Assembly (NCBI RefSeq): GCF_000346465.2
Contig: NC_034016.1
Location: forward strand, 15,926,730 to 15,990,729
Direction: 5' to 3'
Length of the DNA stretch: 64,000 nucleotides
Origin: Prunus persica
Taxonomy: Eukaryota; Streptophyta; Magnoliopsida; Rosales; Rosaceae
The notes below the pieces were generated by a model. The model saw only the letters and a program-made list of their open reading frames with translations. It had not been told where the DNA came from and ran no database searches. The position numbers and the translations under genes are program-made. Numbering within the stretch: the stretch's first letter is position 1; every line of letters starts with the position of its first letter. This document shows positions 63,913-64,000 of the stretch, one piece after another.

Positions 63913-64000
63913 GTAACGAAATATAACAATTCAATAATAATGTTGGGGTCATCAAATATGTTTCGTATCTTGTTAGAAATAAATAAAGTGTAGAGCTAAT
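63913..64000 (+). other. LHCA1 intron 1, partial
   Basis: AT-rich sequence after the donor GTAACG; it continues past the window end. Confidence 0.8.

Overview
This window is plant nuclear DNA, almost certainly from a woody eudicot. Split genes have canonical GT-AG introns, AT-rich spacers separate them, CT/GA microsatellites and small non-autonomous transposons are common, and the proteins are land-plant specific (LHCA1, an LBD factor, an NPH3/NPY protein, QWRF, HLS1-like). A rosaceous fruit tree is a plausible guess from protein flavour only; nothing here proves it.

Layout, left to right. The end of a cytosolic ribosomal protein S29 gene (+, 472-675) is followed by a MITE of about 1 kb (1583-2639) and a 4 kb spacer. 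A complete six-exon QWRF-motif microtubule-associated protein gene lies at 6939-11764 (+), and a two-exon class II LBD gene of the LBD37/38/39 group at 14358-15193 (-). Between 17.4 and 21.3 kb is a repeat-rich block: a tandem duplication whose two copies share one hAT-like MITE, while only the first copy carries a second, Harbinger-like MITE. Next come a HOOKLESS1-like acetyltransferase (23604-25155, +) and a four-exon NPY/NPH3 gene (25801-29811, -).

From about 30 to 40.6 kb I find no gene, only repeats, a TIR element (32335-33019) and microsatellites. An intronless ZAT10-type C2H2 zinc-finger gene follows at 40667-41392 (-). The stretch 41.4-49.8 kb holds no intact gene, but has an inverted-repeat element and two broken F-box/DUF295 remnants. 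The right end is gene-dense: an eight-exon RBL19/TMEM115-like gene (49885-52656, -), a sixteen-exon plastid-type ABC1K kinase gene (54241-62354, -) and, divergent from it, the first exon of LHCA1 (63713-63912, +), which runs off the window.

The genes do not form a pathway. Several act in growth responses to light, auxin, nitrogen or stress (HLS1-like, NPY, LBD37-type, ZAT10), and the ABC1K and LHCA1 pair is head-to-head and probably both plastid-targeted. I worked out exon structures by reading both strands, and every multi-exon model closes in frame. I found no CRISPR array, intact autonomous transposon, tRNA or rRNA gene, or evidence of an undescribed multi-gene system. The most informative non-genic signal is the 18.0-21.3 kb duplication, with its matched filled and empty MITE sites.
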